This document shows positions 8,435-16,848 of a stretch of DNA of 64,000 nucleotides, piece after piece. The notes under the pieces were generated by a model. The model worked only from the letters and a program-made list of their open reading frames with translations. It had not been told where the DNA came from and searched no databases. Made by a program: the position numbers and the translations under genes. The stretch covers positions 1,612,001 through 1,676,000 of the forward strand of contig CAWILH010000002.1 in the NCBI GenBank assembly GCA_963836915.1, given 5' to 3'. Each line of letters starts with the position of its first letter. The first letter of the stretch is position 1. Source of the stretch: Cryomorpha sp963836915 (lineage in GTDB: Bacteria; Bacteroidota; Bacteroidia; Flavobacteriales_D; Cryomorphaceae).

Positions 8435-10362
8435 AATTTTTGTGGTGGTGCTAATGTAATATTCGGTTCACTAATATTTTCTAACCCGGGTGTCATTGGA
8501 GGAAGTGACATCCGATTCCAAAGCACGATATCTGCGGCATTGGAAATAACAATCTCACCTATTTTCGCTAGATTCTCAAACCCCTGTTCGCCGTAAATAA
8601 ACCGATCTATTGAATTCCCAAAAGCTTTTATATTTGCGACGTTGCTCCCCGGGCCTTCATAAGGTCCCCGAATTCGAAAACTACTGTTAATGTCATCATT
8701 TTTCTTTTTGTTTTTTGGCGGATCATCAGGACCTCCCGGAAGATGCATCAAATGATTAAAGCCAGCAACACTTGCTCCGACACCAACCCCTTGCCAAAAA
8801 TCGCCACCGCTAGCGTAAGCGCCTATGCCGCCTGCAAGACCTGATGCTGCTATGTTGGCAAATGGATTTTCTCCAAAGTTACCAGCATTTTTTATAAGTG
8901 TTGCACTGACAAACGAACTAAAGACTGCGGAACCAAATCCTGTTTCAAAATCTCCACCAGTAACTTCAGCAACTAAACCTTGGGAAATTCCATGTGCAAA
9001 ATTGGCGTTCATCGCGCCCAAATTGGCTAACCCTATACCATATGCTGCTGCCCCAGATAGCGCGCCACGACCTACCGACTTCCAAAATTCTTTGTTCTCC
9101 CAGTTGGAGAATCCACCATCACTAAAACCAACCTGTGCAGTATAGCTCACAGCACCAATACCGGCACCAATTACGATGGCTTGAACAAGGGGTATTATAA
9201 AAACAACCTCTCCATTAGGGTCTACATACATCACCGGGTTATTTCCCATGGCCAAATAAGGATTAGCAAACTGCTCGGCAGGGTCGGGCGTATACCACCT
9301 CCCCAACTGTGCATCATAAAACCTACTTCCAAAATCGTACATCTCAAGGCCTTCTTCATTCGCAAACTCAGAAGTCTGGAGTTCCTTGGAAGTATACTTG
9401 TTCAGATAATCGTCATGGATACCGTTGAGCCCTGCGATAGCAAGGCCAAAGGGGTAATAATCATTGATCTGTCTTAGCTTGCCGCGTATGCTGGTGACCA
9501 AGATATTATCGAAGGAGACCCCTTTGGCGCTGCCGTTGGAAACCCATTCGACAGGCTCAGGGCAAGCTACAGCGTGGAGATAGCCATCGGTCAAGATCGG
9601 AATCTCTTCTTCTATGAGCCGCTCCAGCTCATTGGCATTGGTCGCGCGCAGGGCTCCAGAACCTTCGGGCATCAGGTTCATGCTGTTATCATATTGCATC
9701 CATACCAAGTAAGCATGGGGCTTGGTAAGGTCGGTATCGTCAAATTGGGAATTCAGAAGGTCAGCGATGGCCAGACCATAATCACCCACACCGGACGCAA
9801 TATCTACCAACTGCCCTTCATTGAGCTGGAGCACCCCTGAGCCGCTCGCCGCAAGCGATATGAGTATCTCGCTCACGAAGGTGGTAAGGTTATCATAGGT
9901 CACACCGGGCGCGTCTTCCGTGTAGAAATAATCGGTCGAAAGACTGACCCTGTCGCCACGCTTTACGGGCATCACGAGCAATGGCCCCATTTCGGTGCCA
10001 TTGGCCTGAGTGAGGTAGGCGATCTGCTCGTTGAGCACCACAGAGCCGGTCACGGGATATTCGGCCGGCCGCTCGTGACGGGTATCGTCGAGATTGTCAT
10101 AGTTCTGTTGTTCAACTTCGGCCCATACTGCTTCGAGCGTGGCCAAGAACTTCTGGGTCTCGGTGGCATCTTCTTCCAAAATCACAGCTCTCACATTTCC
10201 GAGGTAGTCCTTGATGAAATAATCGTAGACAAATTCAGTGGTATTGGAAGTATTGGCAGGCGTAGGCCGAAGCACCCCTTCTGGATGGTAGATCATCTTC
10301 AGCTCCCCATTTTCGTAAACGAAATTTCCGATGTAATCGATATATATTTGGCGATGGAACAC
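8431..10362 (-). CDS. Displaced RHS tip module 1 (RHS core plus variable C-terminal toxin candidate)
   Basis: Protein of 643 residues lacking signal peptide and the YD-repeat shell. Residues 1-382 match the C-terminal part of the full RHS protein (17439-25682): IDYIGNFVYENGELKMIYH, FVYDYFIKDYLGNVRAV, then the RHS-associated core ending in GNNPVMYVDPNGE. The remaining 260 residues are unique. They begin with a hydrophobic stretch (IPLVQAIVIGAGIGAVSY), continue Gly/Ala-rich to GVGASVAGFNHLMH, and end in about 100 polar residues of unknown fold, the likely toxin. The GTG start follows a TAA by seven codons in a leader shared with the other modules. An 8-residue repeat insertion (ACPEPVEW) interrupts the core. 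The CPBP gene follows with overlap. Confidence 0.85.
   Translation of the reverse strand: MFHRQIYIDYIGNFVYENGELKMIYHPEGVLRPTPANTSNTTEFVYDYFIKDYLGNVRAVILEEDATETQKFLATLEAVWAEVEQQNYDNLDDTRHERPAEYPVTGSVVLNEQIAYLTQANGTEMGPLLVMPVKRGDRVSLSTDYFYTEDAPGVTYDNLTTFVSEILISLAASGSGVLQLNEGQLVDIASGVGDYGLAIADLLNSQFDDTDLTKPHAYLVWMQYDNSMNLMPEGSGALRATNANELERLIEEEIPILTDGYLHAVACPEPVEWVSNGSAKGVSFDNILVTSIRGKLRQINDYYPFGLAIAGLNGIHDDYLNKYTSKELQTSEFANEEGLEMYDFGSRFYDAQLGRWYTPDPAEQFANPYLAMGNNPVMYVDPNGEVVFIIPLVQAIVIGAGIGAVSYTAQVGFSDGGFSNWENKEFWKSVGRGALSGAAAYGIGLANLGAMNANFAHGISQGLVAEVTGGDFETGFGSAVFSSFVSATLIKNAGNFGENPFANIAASGLAGGIGAYASGGDFWQGVGVGASVAGFNHLMHLPGGPDDPPKNKKKNDDINSSFRIRGPYEGPGSNVANIKAFGNSIDRFIYGEQGFENLAKIGEIVISNAADIVLWNRMSLPPMTPGLENISEPNITLAPPQKL
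9544..9571 (-). repeat. Short dispersed repeat inserted in frame (encodes ACPEPVEW)
   Basis: Module 1 encodes GYLHAVACPEPVEWVSNG where module 2 has GYLHAYVSNG, a net gain of 24 bp. The insert contains TTCGACAGGCTCAGGGCAAG, a short repeat seen widely in bacterial genomes as CPEPVE-encoding insertions. The reading frame is kept. Confidence 0.7.
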
Positions 10363-10484
10363 TTCTGCAATATAGAGACTTTAGGAATGAATCCTAAGCT
10401 ACGCGCAGCACCGGCCCTGAGACTTAGAAAGCAACAAATTAAAACCCAACGTGTGGTATGAAGTCGATAGCCTGATTAACTTGA

Positions 10485-10640
10485 AAGTTTCCCCAAGAAA
10501 AAAAGGCGATCGTCAAAGAATTGATCGATGCCTTTATTCTCAAAACCAATTTACAGAAAGAGCTGGCGCATTAAAAAACCCTCCTCATTGAGTTTCTGGA
10601 TGGCTTTATCTTTAAAGCAAATGTGCAGCAGATGGCTTAG
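10485..10640 (+). pseudogene. Two tandem C-terminal remnants of XRE-type regulators
   Basis: In one plus-strand frame, KFPQEKKAIVKELIDAFI runs on to LQKELAH and a TAA at 10572. It is followed directly in the same frame by KTLLIEFLDGFIFKANVQQM and a TAG at 10638. Both look like the terminal helix of phage-type XRE regulators and resemble each other (ELIDAFILKTN versus EFLDGFIFKAN). Neither has an HTH or a start. They probably belong to XRE genes broken up by RHS cassette traffic; the N-terminal half at 7081-7343 is a candidate donor for the first. The 10363-10484 stretch between cassette and remnants has only cassette leader and no gene. Confidence 0.55.
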
Positions 10641-10641
10641 T

Positions 10642-10965
10642 CTAAGGACAAGTCGGGCAGCTCAGTTCTCCATAAAACATCTTTACCGCCGCAGGAACAT
10701 GCGCATCCATGATTAACCACAGGGCAAACATTGCGAAAAGAGATACAATAATTCCATGCACGATCTTTGTTCTGGCAGCACGCAATTTTGATACTCGAAA
10801 AAATCCATAAGAAATACCGCAACATAAAACTGTCATGAGCAAGATTTCGGCATAAAAACCGGCAAGCTGCCCATAAACATTGTAAATTACCAATGAGTAG
10901 TTTACAAAGGTTCCAATTAAAGCCAAGATAATAGAGGCGATTAGACAAGAATATACTTTAAGCAT
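10642..10965 (-). CDS. Small membrane protein, putative immunity protein for RHS tip 2
   Basis: Protein of 107 residues with three or four hydrophobic helices (SCLIASIILALIGTFVNYSL, an aromatic/Gly-rich second segment, and IVHGIIVSLFAMFALWLIM) and a short Cys-containing tail (SCPTCP). No family recognised. It starts 15 bp after the stop of RHS tip module 2 on the same strand, the position held by an immunity gene in polymorphic-toxin loci. Membrane localisation would fit protection against a toxin acting on or across the inner membrane; this is inference. Confidence 0.65.
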   Translation of the reverse strand: MLKVYSCLIASIILALIGTFVNYSLVIYNVYGQLAGFYAEILLMTVLCCGISYGFFRVSKLRAARTKIVHGIIVSLFAMFALWLIMDAHVPAAVKMFYGELSCPTCP

Positions 10966-10980
10966 GGCCTAAAAGATAGA

Positions 10981-13065
10981 TTAAGGAATAGGCCTACCTG
11001 TCCTTAGCAAATATTGCAGGGCATTTCCTTCGTGCATGTGGTAAAATGTGTTGTCCCGTCCTGACCAGTCTCTAATTCTACCATCGATGATTTCCATGGC
11101 TGTTTCAAAATAATGTGCAGCACCAGCCTGAATCAAGCCAACACTATTACTCCTGCCTGGATAATATTTCATTTGGAAAGTCGCCCCTTTTACAGTTTGT
11201 GATGTAGAAAGAAAAGCGCTGTAATCATCTGATAATGAATCATAGTACCCAGATGAAAATGAACTTTCATATGGTGCAAAATTTAGCAACCGAGCATATT
11301 TTTTACTGAATATTCCTCCGTCAGTATGAGCTACAACATCACCAGCCACTTGTTCAGCGCCATAACCTAAATCTTCTAAGAAAGCTCGCGAGGCATTGAC
11401 CTGTAGCTTTGTTTGCTGATTGTGTTTTTGAATATGCACACCATGATTTAGCCCACTTACTATTAAACCATTAGCCGCACCAGCCCAAAAATTCCCACCT
11501 GAGAGCTGAGAAACTGTACCTCCTGCAAGGGACGATATTGCGGCTTGATTCCCTGCACTTAAATTCGATGTTAAAGAACCACTTACAGAAGAAAAGGCTC
11601 CTGTCGCATAAGTACCAATGTTTACATCTTGGCCAAATGCTGTGTTCACCATCATAGATGATGCACCATGGAAGCCAGCCCTAACACCTTCCTTTACCAC
11701 ATTTCCAAGCGCTGATCCTGTGCCCCCTACGCTTCCAAATGCTGATCCTATTCCGGCAGTCAACACTCCCGACACCGCTCCGATACCTATTGATTTGGCA
11801 AAATCGCGTCCATTCCAATTGTCGAAACCACCAGAACTCATTGCAACTGAAGCAGTATATGAAGCCGCTCCTATCAATGCACCAGTTATAAGAGCATTCG
11901 CAAGAATGCCTATGCCCACCGCTGCAAATATAAACTCCCCGTCCGGGCTGATGTACATCACCGGATTATTCCCCATCGCCAAATAAGGATTATGGAACTG
12001 CATGGCAGGGTCTACGGTGAACCACCTCCCCAACTGTGCATCATAAAACCTACTTCCAAAATCGTACATCTCAAGGCCTTCTTCATTGGCAAACTCAGAA
12101 GTCTGGAGTTCCTTGGAAGTATACTTGTTCAGATAATCGTCATGGATACCATTGAGCCCTGCGATGGCAAGGCCAAAGGGGTAATAATCATTGATCTGTC
12201 TTAGCTTGCCGCGGATGCTGGTGACCAAGATATTATCGAAGGAGACCCCCTTGGCGCTGCCGTTGGAAACGTAGGCATGGAGATAGCCATCGGTCAAGAT
12301 CGGAATCTCTTCTTCTATGAGCCGCTCCAGCTCATTGGCATTGGTCACGCGCAGGGCTCCAGAACCTTCGGGCATCAGGTTCATGCTGTTATCATATTGC
12401 ATCCATACCAAGTAAGCATGGGGCTTGGTAAGGTCGGTATTGTCAAATTCTGAATTCAGCAGATCGGTGATGGCCAGACCATAATCACCCACACCGGACG
12501 CAATATCTACCAACTGCCCTTCATCAAGCTAGAGCACCCCTGAGCCGCTCGCCGCAAGCGATATGAGTATCTCGCTCACGAAGGTGGTAAGGTTATCATA
12601 GGTCACACCGGGCGCGTCTTCTGTGTAGAAATAATCGGTCGAAAGGCTCACCCTGTCGCCCCGCTTTACCGGCATCACGAGCGATGGCCCCATTTCGGTG
12701 CCATTGGCCTGAGTGAGGTAGGCGATCTGCTCGTTGAGCACCACAGAGCCGGTCACGGGATATTCGGCCGGCCGCTCGTGACGCGTTTCGCCGAGATTGT
12801 CATAGTTCTGTTCTTCCACTTCCGCCCATACTTCTTCAAGCGTGGCCAAGAACTTTTGGGTCTCTATGGCATCTTCTTCCGAGATCACGGCTCTCACATT
12901 TCCAAGATAGTCTTTGATGAAATAATCGTAGACGAATTCAGTGGTATTGGAAGTATTGGCAGGTGTAGGCCGAAGCACCCCTTCTGGATGGTAGATCATA
13001 TCGAGCTGGCCATTGCGGTATACGAAGTTTCCGATGTAGTCGATATTTTTTTGGCATGGGAACAC
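10981..13065 (-). pseudogene. Displaced RHS tip module 2, interrupted by an in-frame amber codon
   Basis: A module of about 694 codons. Residues 1-376 are nearly identical to module 1 through the RHS core (MYDFGSRFYDAQLGRWFTVD, GNNPVMYISPDGE). Codon 179 is TAG (12529-12531) where module 1 has CAG in VLQLNEGQL, a single base change; the frame is otherwise open to 10981. The unique tip is about 318 residues. It opens with a hydrophobic segment (GIGILANALITGALIGAASY), has a Gly/Ser-rich middle ending in GLIVSGLNHGVH, and closes with about 150 polar residues (RDNTFYHMHEGNALQYLL near the end). No toxin family recognised. As a recombination donor the tip would be unharmed, because the amber lies in the shared part. 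Confidence 0.8.
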
Positions 13066-13300
13066 TTCTGCAATATAGCGACTTTAAGTTTCAACCGCTC
13101 AGTGAGCTGCTTTAATTTCTATGTGGTTTGATGACGACATTGGTTTTTCAGGGTATCGCCACTGCGGCATGCCAAGAAACGAAGTAAAATGCAATCTGAG
13201 ACAGGGTAAATTAAATGTGAAGCAGAGCCGATAAGCTTCGGCGCAGAAAAACATTAGCCGCAGGGTCGAACCCCTGCGGAGCAGAGCGCCGCTGTGGCCA
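13066..13300. repeat. Module leader and nested palindrome element, duplicate of 16378-16590
   Basis: The DNA upstream of module 2 is nearly the same as that upstream of module 3: about 75 bp of leader (ACTTCTGCAATATAGCGACT onward), then a palindrome element. The element has a degenerate outer arm at 13149-13167, an inner hairpin around GCCGATAAGCTTCGGC, and an intact palindrome CCGCAGGGT..CCCTGCGG at 13258-13279. The leader therefore duplicated with the module. No gene in this stretch. Confidence 0.75.
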
Positions 13301-13505
13301 AGTGTTGGTTACCCTTATCACAACAATAATTGAACTTTGGCCGCGCGATAGGCTTATCGGCCAAAAGGCTTTTTTTGTTCGGACCCGGATTCCCACGATG
13401 CCACCGAGACAAATATCTCTTCATGTTAAGTCATTGGTATTTTAGCCAAAGGTTAACATCCGACGATGCCCTAGCTAGATGTATTTGGTCGGGGGCTTAT
13501 ATTAA

Positions 13506-13710
13506 ATCGCCAATCTGTTTGGCACTTCTGTAGATTATCTCATCAATGGCCGATCAAAAAGAAAAAGTCCGTGGATTCCTAGAGTATTTCGAGCTCTATC
13601 CGGTATGCCCTGAAAATGGTCGTGAACTCCATAAAGCCTGCCGGAAATTTAATGAATATTACGACCATCGGAGAAGCCATTCTTCACATAACAACAACAA
13701 GAAATTATGA
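13506..13710 (+). pseudogene. XRE middle fragment followed by a 54-codon ORF of unknown origin
   Basis: From 13506 the frame reads IANLFGTSVDYLING, the segment that follows the HTH in phage-type XRE regulators, preceded directly by a stop and without start. An overlapping ORF in another frame (ATG 13546 to TGA 13708) encodes 54 residues including FNEYYDHRRSHSS, which loosely recalls the end of integrase-core transposases but is too short to assign. With 7081 and 10485 this is a third site of XRE debris between RHS modules. 13301-13505 and 13711-13870 show no further gene. Confidence 0.45.
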
Positions 13711-13870
13711 GTCTCCACAAATTCCTATTTACAAACCTTGAGTCCAAATAACGATAACAACTCAGTTTGAATAAAACCTGTCAATGGTAATGGGACTAGC
13801 TCAATTGTACTCTAAAGTGCTCATAATAGCCTGATATGGTCGTGATCCATCTTTATTGCTTGTGGTCTCT

Positions 13871-14254
13871 TTAAAAACAGTCCTGCAATAAATCTTTACC
13901 CAGAATTGGTCCAAAAATCATACATACAATTGTGAACAAGAAAAATGTCAATGCTATAAGTATCCCAAGCTTAGGATGACTTGAAAAATTCTTGGGTTCC
14001 TTCATAATCTGCATGGATTTAGCCCGAGAAAAGTAAGTGAAATTAATCCATACCGTGACTACCCAAATAGCAATGTTAATTCCAAAATGATAATGCCCAC
14101 ACGTAAATATGATGTAACTTAAGTCGATCAAATTCATTAGGATAAAAGCTTCTCCACCGCTCATTGCAATAAGAGCATAATAGTGGGGATCGTTTTGCCC
14201 TAGTCTCTTGGAGTAAAAGAGAAAAAATTGATAATAGATAATCTTAAAAATCAT
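13871..14254 (-). CDS. Small membrane protein, putative immunity protein for RHS tip 3
   Basis: Protein of 127 residues with three to four membrane segments (ALIAMSGGEAFILMNLIDL, YHFGINIAIWVVTVWINF, ILIALTFFLFTIVCMIFG) and a basic loop between them. No family recognised and no similarity by eye to the other two putative immunity proteins. The ATG lies 5 bp after the stop of RHS module 3, same strand. AT-rich relative to the module core. The immunity function rests on position and on the same arrangement at the other tips. Confidence 0.65.
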   Translation of the reverse strand: MIFKIIYYQFFLFYSKRLGQNDPHYYALIAMSGGEAFILMNLIDLSYIIFTCGHYHFGINIAIWVVTVWINFTYFSRAKSMQIMKEPKNFSSHPKLGILIALTFFLFTIVCMIFGPILGKDLLQDCF

Positions 14255-14259
14255 TTTTT

Positions 14260-16377
14260 CTATGGCCTTAAATTGAGCATACGCTGCATTGGAACTCTAA
14301 AATACTCATGATAACCAGGAACTGAGGTGACAGCTCTACCCAATTCCCATCCCAAACCAAATGCATTTCCATAAACACCGCCGAAAGTAGAATAAGCTGA
14401 TGAAGCAGTCTCCAAACCGAATTGGAAGCCGTTGATATTACCTGCACGATAATCATAAGCTGTCATTGAGAAGCTTGCTGCACCAAGTCCGTGCCCTAAC
14501 CCCTTCAAAATTCCTGCTGTTCTCAACTGAGATGGGACTTGATTAAGTGGTACTCCACGATATACACCGTGTTGTCCGCCATACCAAAAGTTGTCGCCAA
14601 AGCTGTACCTACGCCATCCTTGTGAGTAATCATGTGCTATAAGACCAGCACCCGAACCAAAAGTGCCAGCAAATCCTGAAGCTGCACCCCAACCGCTCGA
14701 AGTCGATGCAGCTGCAGCAGGCGTGGGTTCCAATGCTGCAACACCCCCCTGAAGTCCCGGCGTAACAGTTGAAGTACCAATAGGCCCAGCCGGCAAACTG
14801 GCCATATTATTTAGGGGATATGTTATTCGCATTGGATCTGCGAGAGAACCAAATTGATTACCAAGTTCCGCGGTAGGATTCTTCATGGCAAAATTGGTAT
14901 GCATGGGCCTGGTTACAGTTTCCCCTGTCTGTGTATTGGTAATGTAATCCAACCCTTCTGCTCGACCGTTTGTATTTTGCCATTGAAGTTGATTGGGCTT
15001 TGACGGATCATATAAATAACCATCCGGCGGGGTTATAGCTGCTGGAGCAACCGAAGTAACTGATGCCGCAGATGAAACCGTCAATGCTACCGCTGTTGCC
15101 GTTGCGGCTACTGCTACCGATGCCGCAACAATAGTTGCCGCTGTTATGGTAGCTGCTGCCGTGATCGTAAAAGTAGGTAAAAGAACTGCTGCTGCAATTG
15201 GGGCAAGAAAAATAAACTCCCCGTCCGGATCCACATACATCACCGGATTGTTCCCCATCGCCAAATACGGGTTGTGGAACTGTTCCGCCGGGTCTGGCGT
15301 GAACCACCTCCCCAATTGCGGATCATAGAACCTGCTGCCAAAATCGAACATTTCCAGACCGGTCGATAGATCAGGGTCGAACTCACCCGTTTGGAGTTCT
15401 TTGCTGGTGTATTTGTTCAAATAGTCATTCCGATCGGCATTGATGCCATTGATGGAAAGGCCATAGGGGTAATAATCGTTGATCTGTCGCAAGTTCCCTT
15501 TCAATTTGCCTACCAGGAAATTATCGAAGTTGAGCCGCTTGGCACTCCCATTGGTAAGGTATGCATGGAGATAGCCATCTTGATTTACTGGGATGGCATC
15601 CTGAAGGATAAGCCCAAGCTCATTGGGGTATTCCGTCCGGGCCACACCGGAGTGTTCCGGGATCAAATTCATGCGTTCATCGTAGAACATCCAGACGAGA
15701 TAGGCATGCGGTTTATCTACGTTGGTGGTATCAAAGCTATTCGAAAGCAGATCATAGACCCCATCGGCATACTGGCTGCTCCCATTCGCAATACCAAGCA
15801 ATTGGCCCTCGTTCAGCGGCAATACATTGGCACCGCTCGTGGCCAGCGCCATCAGCACTTCATCGACCAAAAGACCCATGGTTTCATAAGTGGTTCCGGG
15901 CGCATCCCTTCGGCTCCGCTCTGGGCAGGCCTCGGTATAGAAATAGCGCGTGCTGAGGCTAACTTCTTCACCCCGCCTTACGGGAATGACCAAAGATGGC
16001 CCCACTTCTGTGCCTTCAGCAGCTGAAAGCCGGGCTATGCGCTCGTTGAATTCGACAGAAGCATCCACTGGGTACCCAGCGGGCAGGTGATATTGGGTGG
16101 GCGGTATATTATCGAATGACTGCAATTCGATATGTGCATGCGCTTCTTCCATGGTGGCCAGCCACTTATCGTCCAAGACGGCATCTTCTTCGGTCACCAC
16201 TGCACGTACATTTCCCAGATAATCCTTGATGAAATAATCATACACATAAGCTGTTTCATTCTCTGCCGCACCCGGTGTTGGCCTGATCACGCCCTCGGGG
16301 TGGTAGATCATCTTCAGCTCCCCATTTTCATACACGAAGTTGCAGATGTAGTCGATATGTTTTTGGCAAGGGATCAC
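14260..16377 (-). CDS. Displaced RHS tip module 3
   Basis: Protein of 705 residues, open throughout. Residues 1-386 match the C-terminal region of the full RHS protein more closely than modules 1 and 2 do (GINADRNDYLNKYTSKELQ, LEMFDFGSRFYDPQLGRW, GNNPVMYVDPDGE). The unique tip of about 319 residues starts with an extremely Ala/Thr/Val-rich hydrophobic run of some 60 residues, then DGYLYDPSKPNQLQWQNTNG. It ends in a Gly/Tyr-rich part (GVYRGVPLNQVPSQ, GFQFGLETASSAYSTFGG) and YHEYFRVPMQRML. No toxin family recognised. It starts with GTG shortly after a TAA, has no signal peptide, and carries an ACPERSRR repeat insertion in the core. The putative immunity gene follows after 5 bp. Confidence 0.85.
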   Translation of the reverse strand: MIPCQKHIDYICNFVYENGELKMIYHPEGVIRPTPGAAENETAYVYDYFIKDYLGNVRAVVTEEDAVLDDKWLATMEEAHAHIELQSFDNIPPTQYHLPAGYPVDASVEFNERIARLSAAEGTEVGPSLVIPVRRGEEVSLSTRYFYTEACPERSRRDAPGTTYETMGLLVDEVLMALATSGANVLPLNEGQLLGIANGSSQYADGVYDLLSNSFDTTNVDKPHAYLVWMFYDERMNLIPEHSGVARTEYPNELGLILQDAIPVNQDGYLHAYLTNGSAKRLNFDNFLVGKLKGNLRQINDYYPYGLSINGINADRNDYLNKYTSKELQTGEFDPDLSTGLEMFDFGSRFYDPQLGRWFTPDPAEQFHNPYLAMGNNPVMYVDPDGEFIFLAPIAAAVLLPTFTITAAATITAATIVAASVAVAATATAVALTVSSAASVTSVAPAAITPPDGYLYDPSKPNQLQWQNTNGRAEGLDYITNTQTGETVTRPMHTNFAMKNPTAELGNQFGSLADPMRITYPLNNMASLPAGPIGTSTVTPGLQGGVAALEPTPAAAASTSSGWGAASGFAGTFGSGAGLIAHDYSQGWRRYSFGDNFWYGGQHGVYRGVPLNQVPSQLRTAGILKGLGHGLGAASFSMTAYDYRAGNINGFQFGLETASSAYSTFGGVYGNAFGLGWELGRAVTSVPGYHEYFRVPMQRMLNLRP
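15903..15933 (-). repeat. Short dispersed repeat inserted in frame (encodes ACPERSRR)
   Basis: Module 3 encodes TEACPERSRRDAPGTTYE where the full RHS protein has TEDAPGTTYE, a clean 24-bp gain. The inserted DNA (GCCTGCCCAGAGCGGAGCCG on the coding strand) is of the CPERSRR-encoding repeat class, distinct from the CPEPVE insert in module 1. The frame is kept. Confidence 0.7.
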
Positions 16378-16703
16378 TTCTGCAATATAGCGACTTTAAG
16401 TTTCAACCGCTCATGAAGCCACCTTAATTTCTATGTGGTTTGATGACGACATTAGTTTCGCAGGGTATCGGTCTTGATGCATTAAAGAAACGAAGTAAAA
16501 TGCAACGTGCGGCAGGGTCGATAAAATGTGAAGCAGCGCCGATAATCTTCGGCGCAGAAAACGTTAGCCGCAGGGTCAATACCCTGCGGAACAGACAACG
16601 TACTGGATCATGTAGTCTTGAGAAGACACTGTTCAAAAAAATTCAAATGCCGCATCATGGGTATTATTTGAAAATTGTGTGCCGCAGGGTCGAAGCCCTG
16701 CAG
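16378..16703. repeat. Module 3 leader with palindrome element and an extra palindrome
   Basis: The leader ACTTCTGCAATATAGCGACT continues about 75 bp in common with 13066-13145. A degenerate arm lies near 16459, a hairpin GCGCCGA-TAATCT-TCGGCGC near 16535, a perfect palindrome CCGCAGGGT-CAAT-ACCCTGCGG at 16568-16589, and another copy at 16682-16703. The 16378-16848 stretch has no gene. Confidence 0.75.
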
Positions 16704-16848
16704 AGCTTATTCGCACCGAGCCTGAACGTTAATTCTTCTGACTCTCCTAATGTTCAATAGCTTTTAAATTATAGCAAAATCATTTTTCTTTCTTTGACCG
16801 AGTGTCTTATGGCTATTAGAGATTCGTTTTAACAGATTCAAAAATACC

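Noticed and set aside
8825..9145. Plus-strand ORFs within the RHS modules
   Set aside because: Antisense shadows of Gly/Ala-rich RHS tips; low-complexity Pro/Ala content and no homology.
13546..13710. Remnant of an insertion-sequence transposase
   Set aside because: Only a short FNEYYDHRRSHSS stretch recalls an integrase core; no DDE residues, no terminal inverted repeats and no other IS trace.
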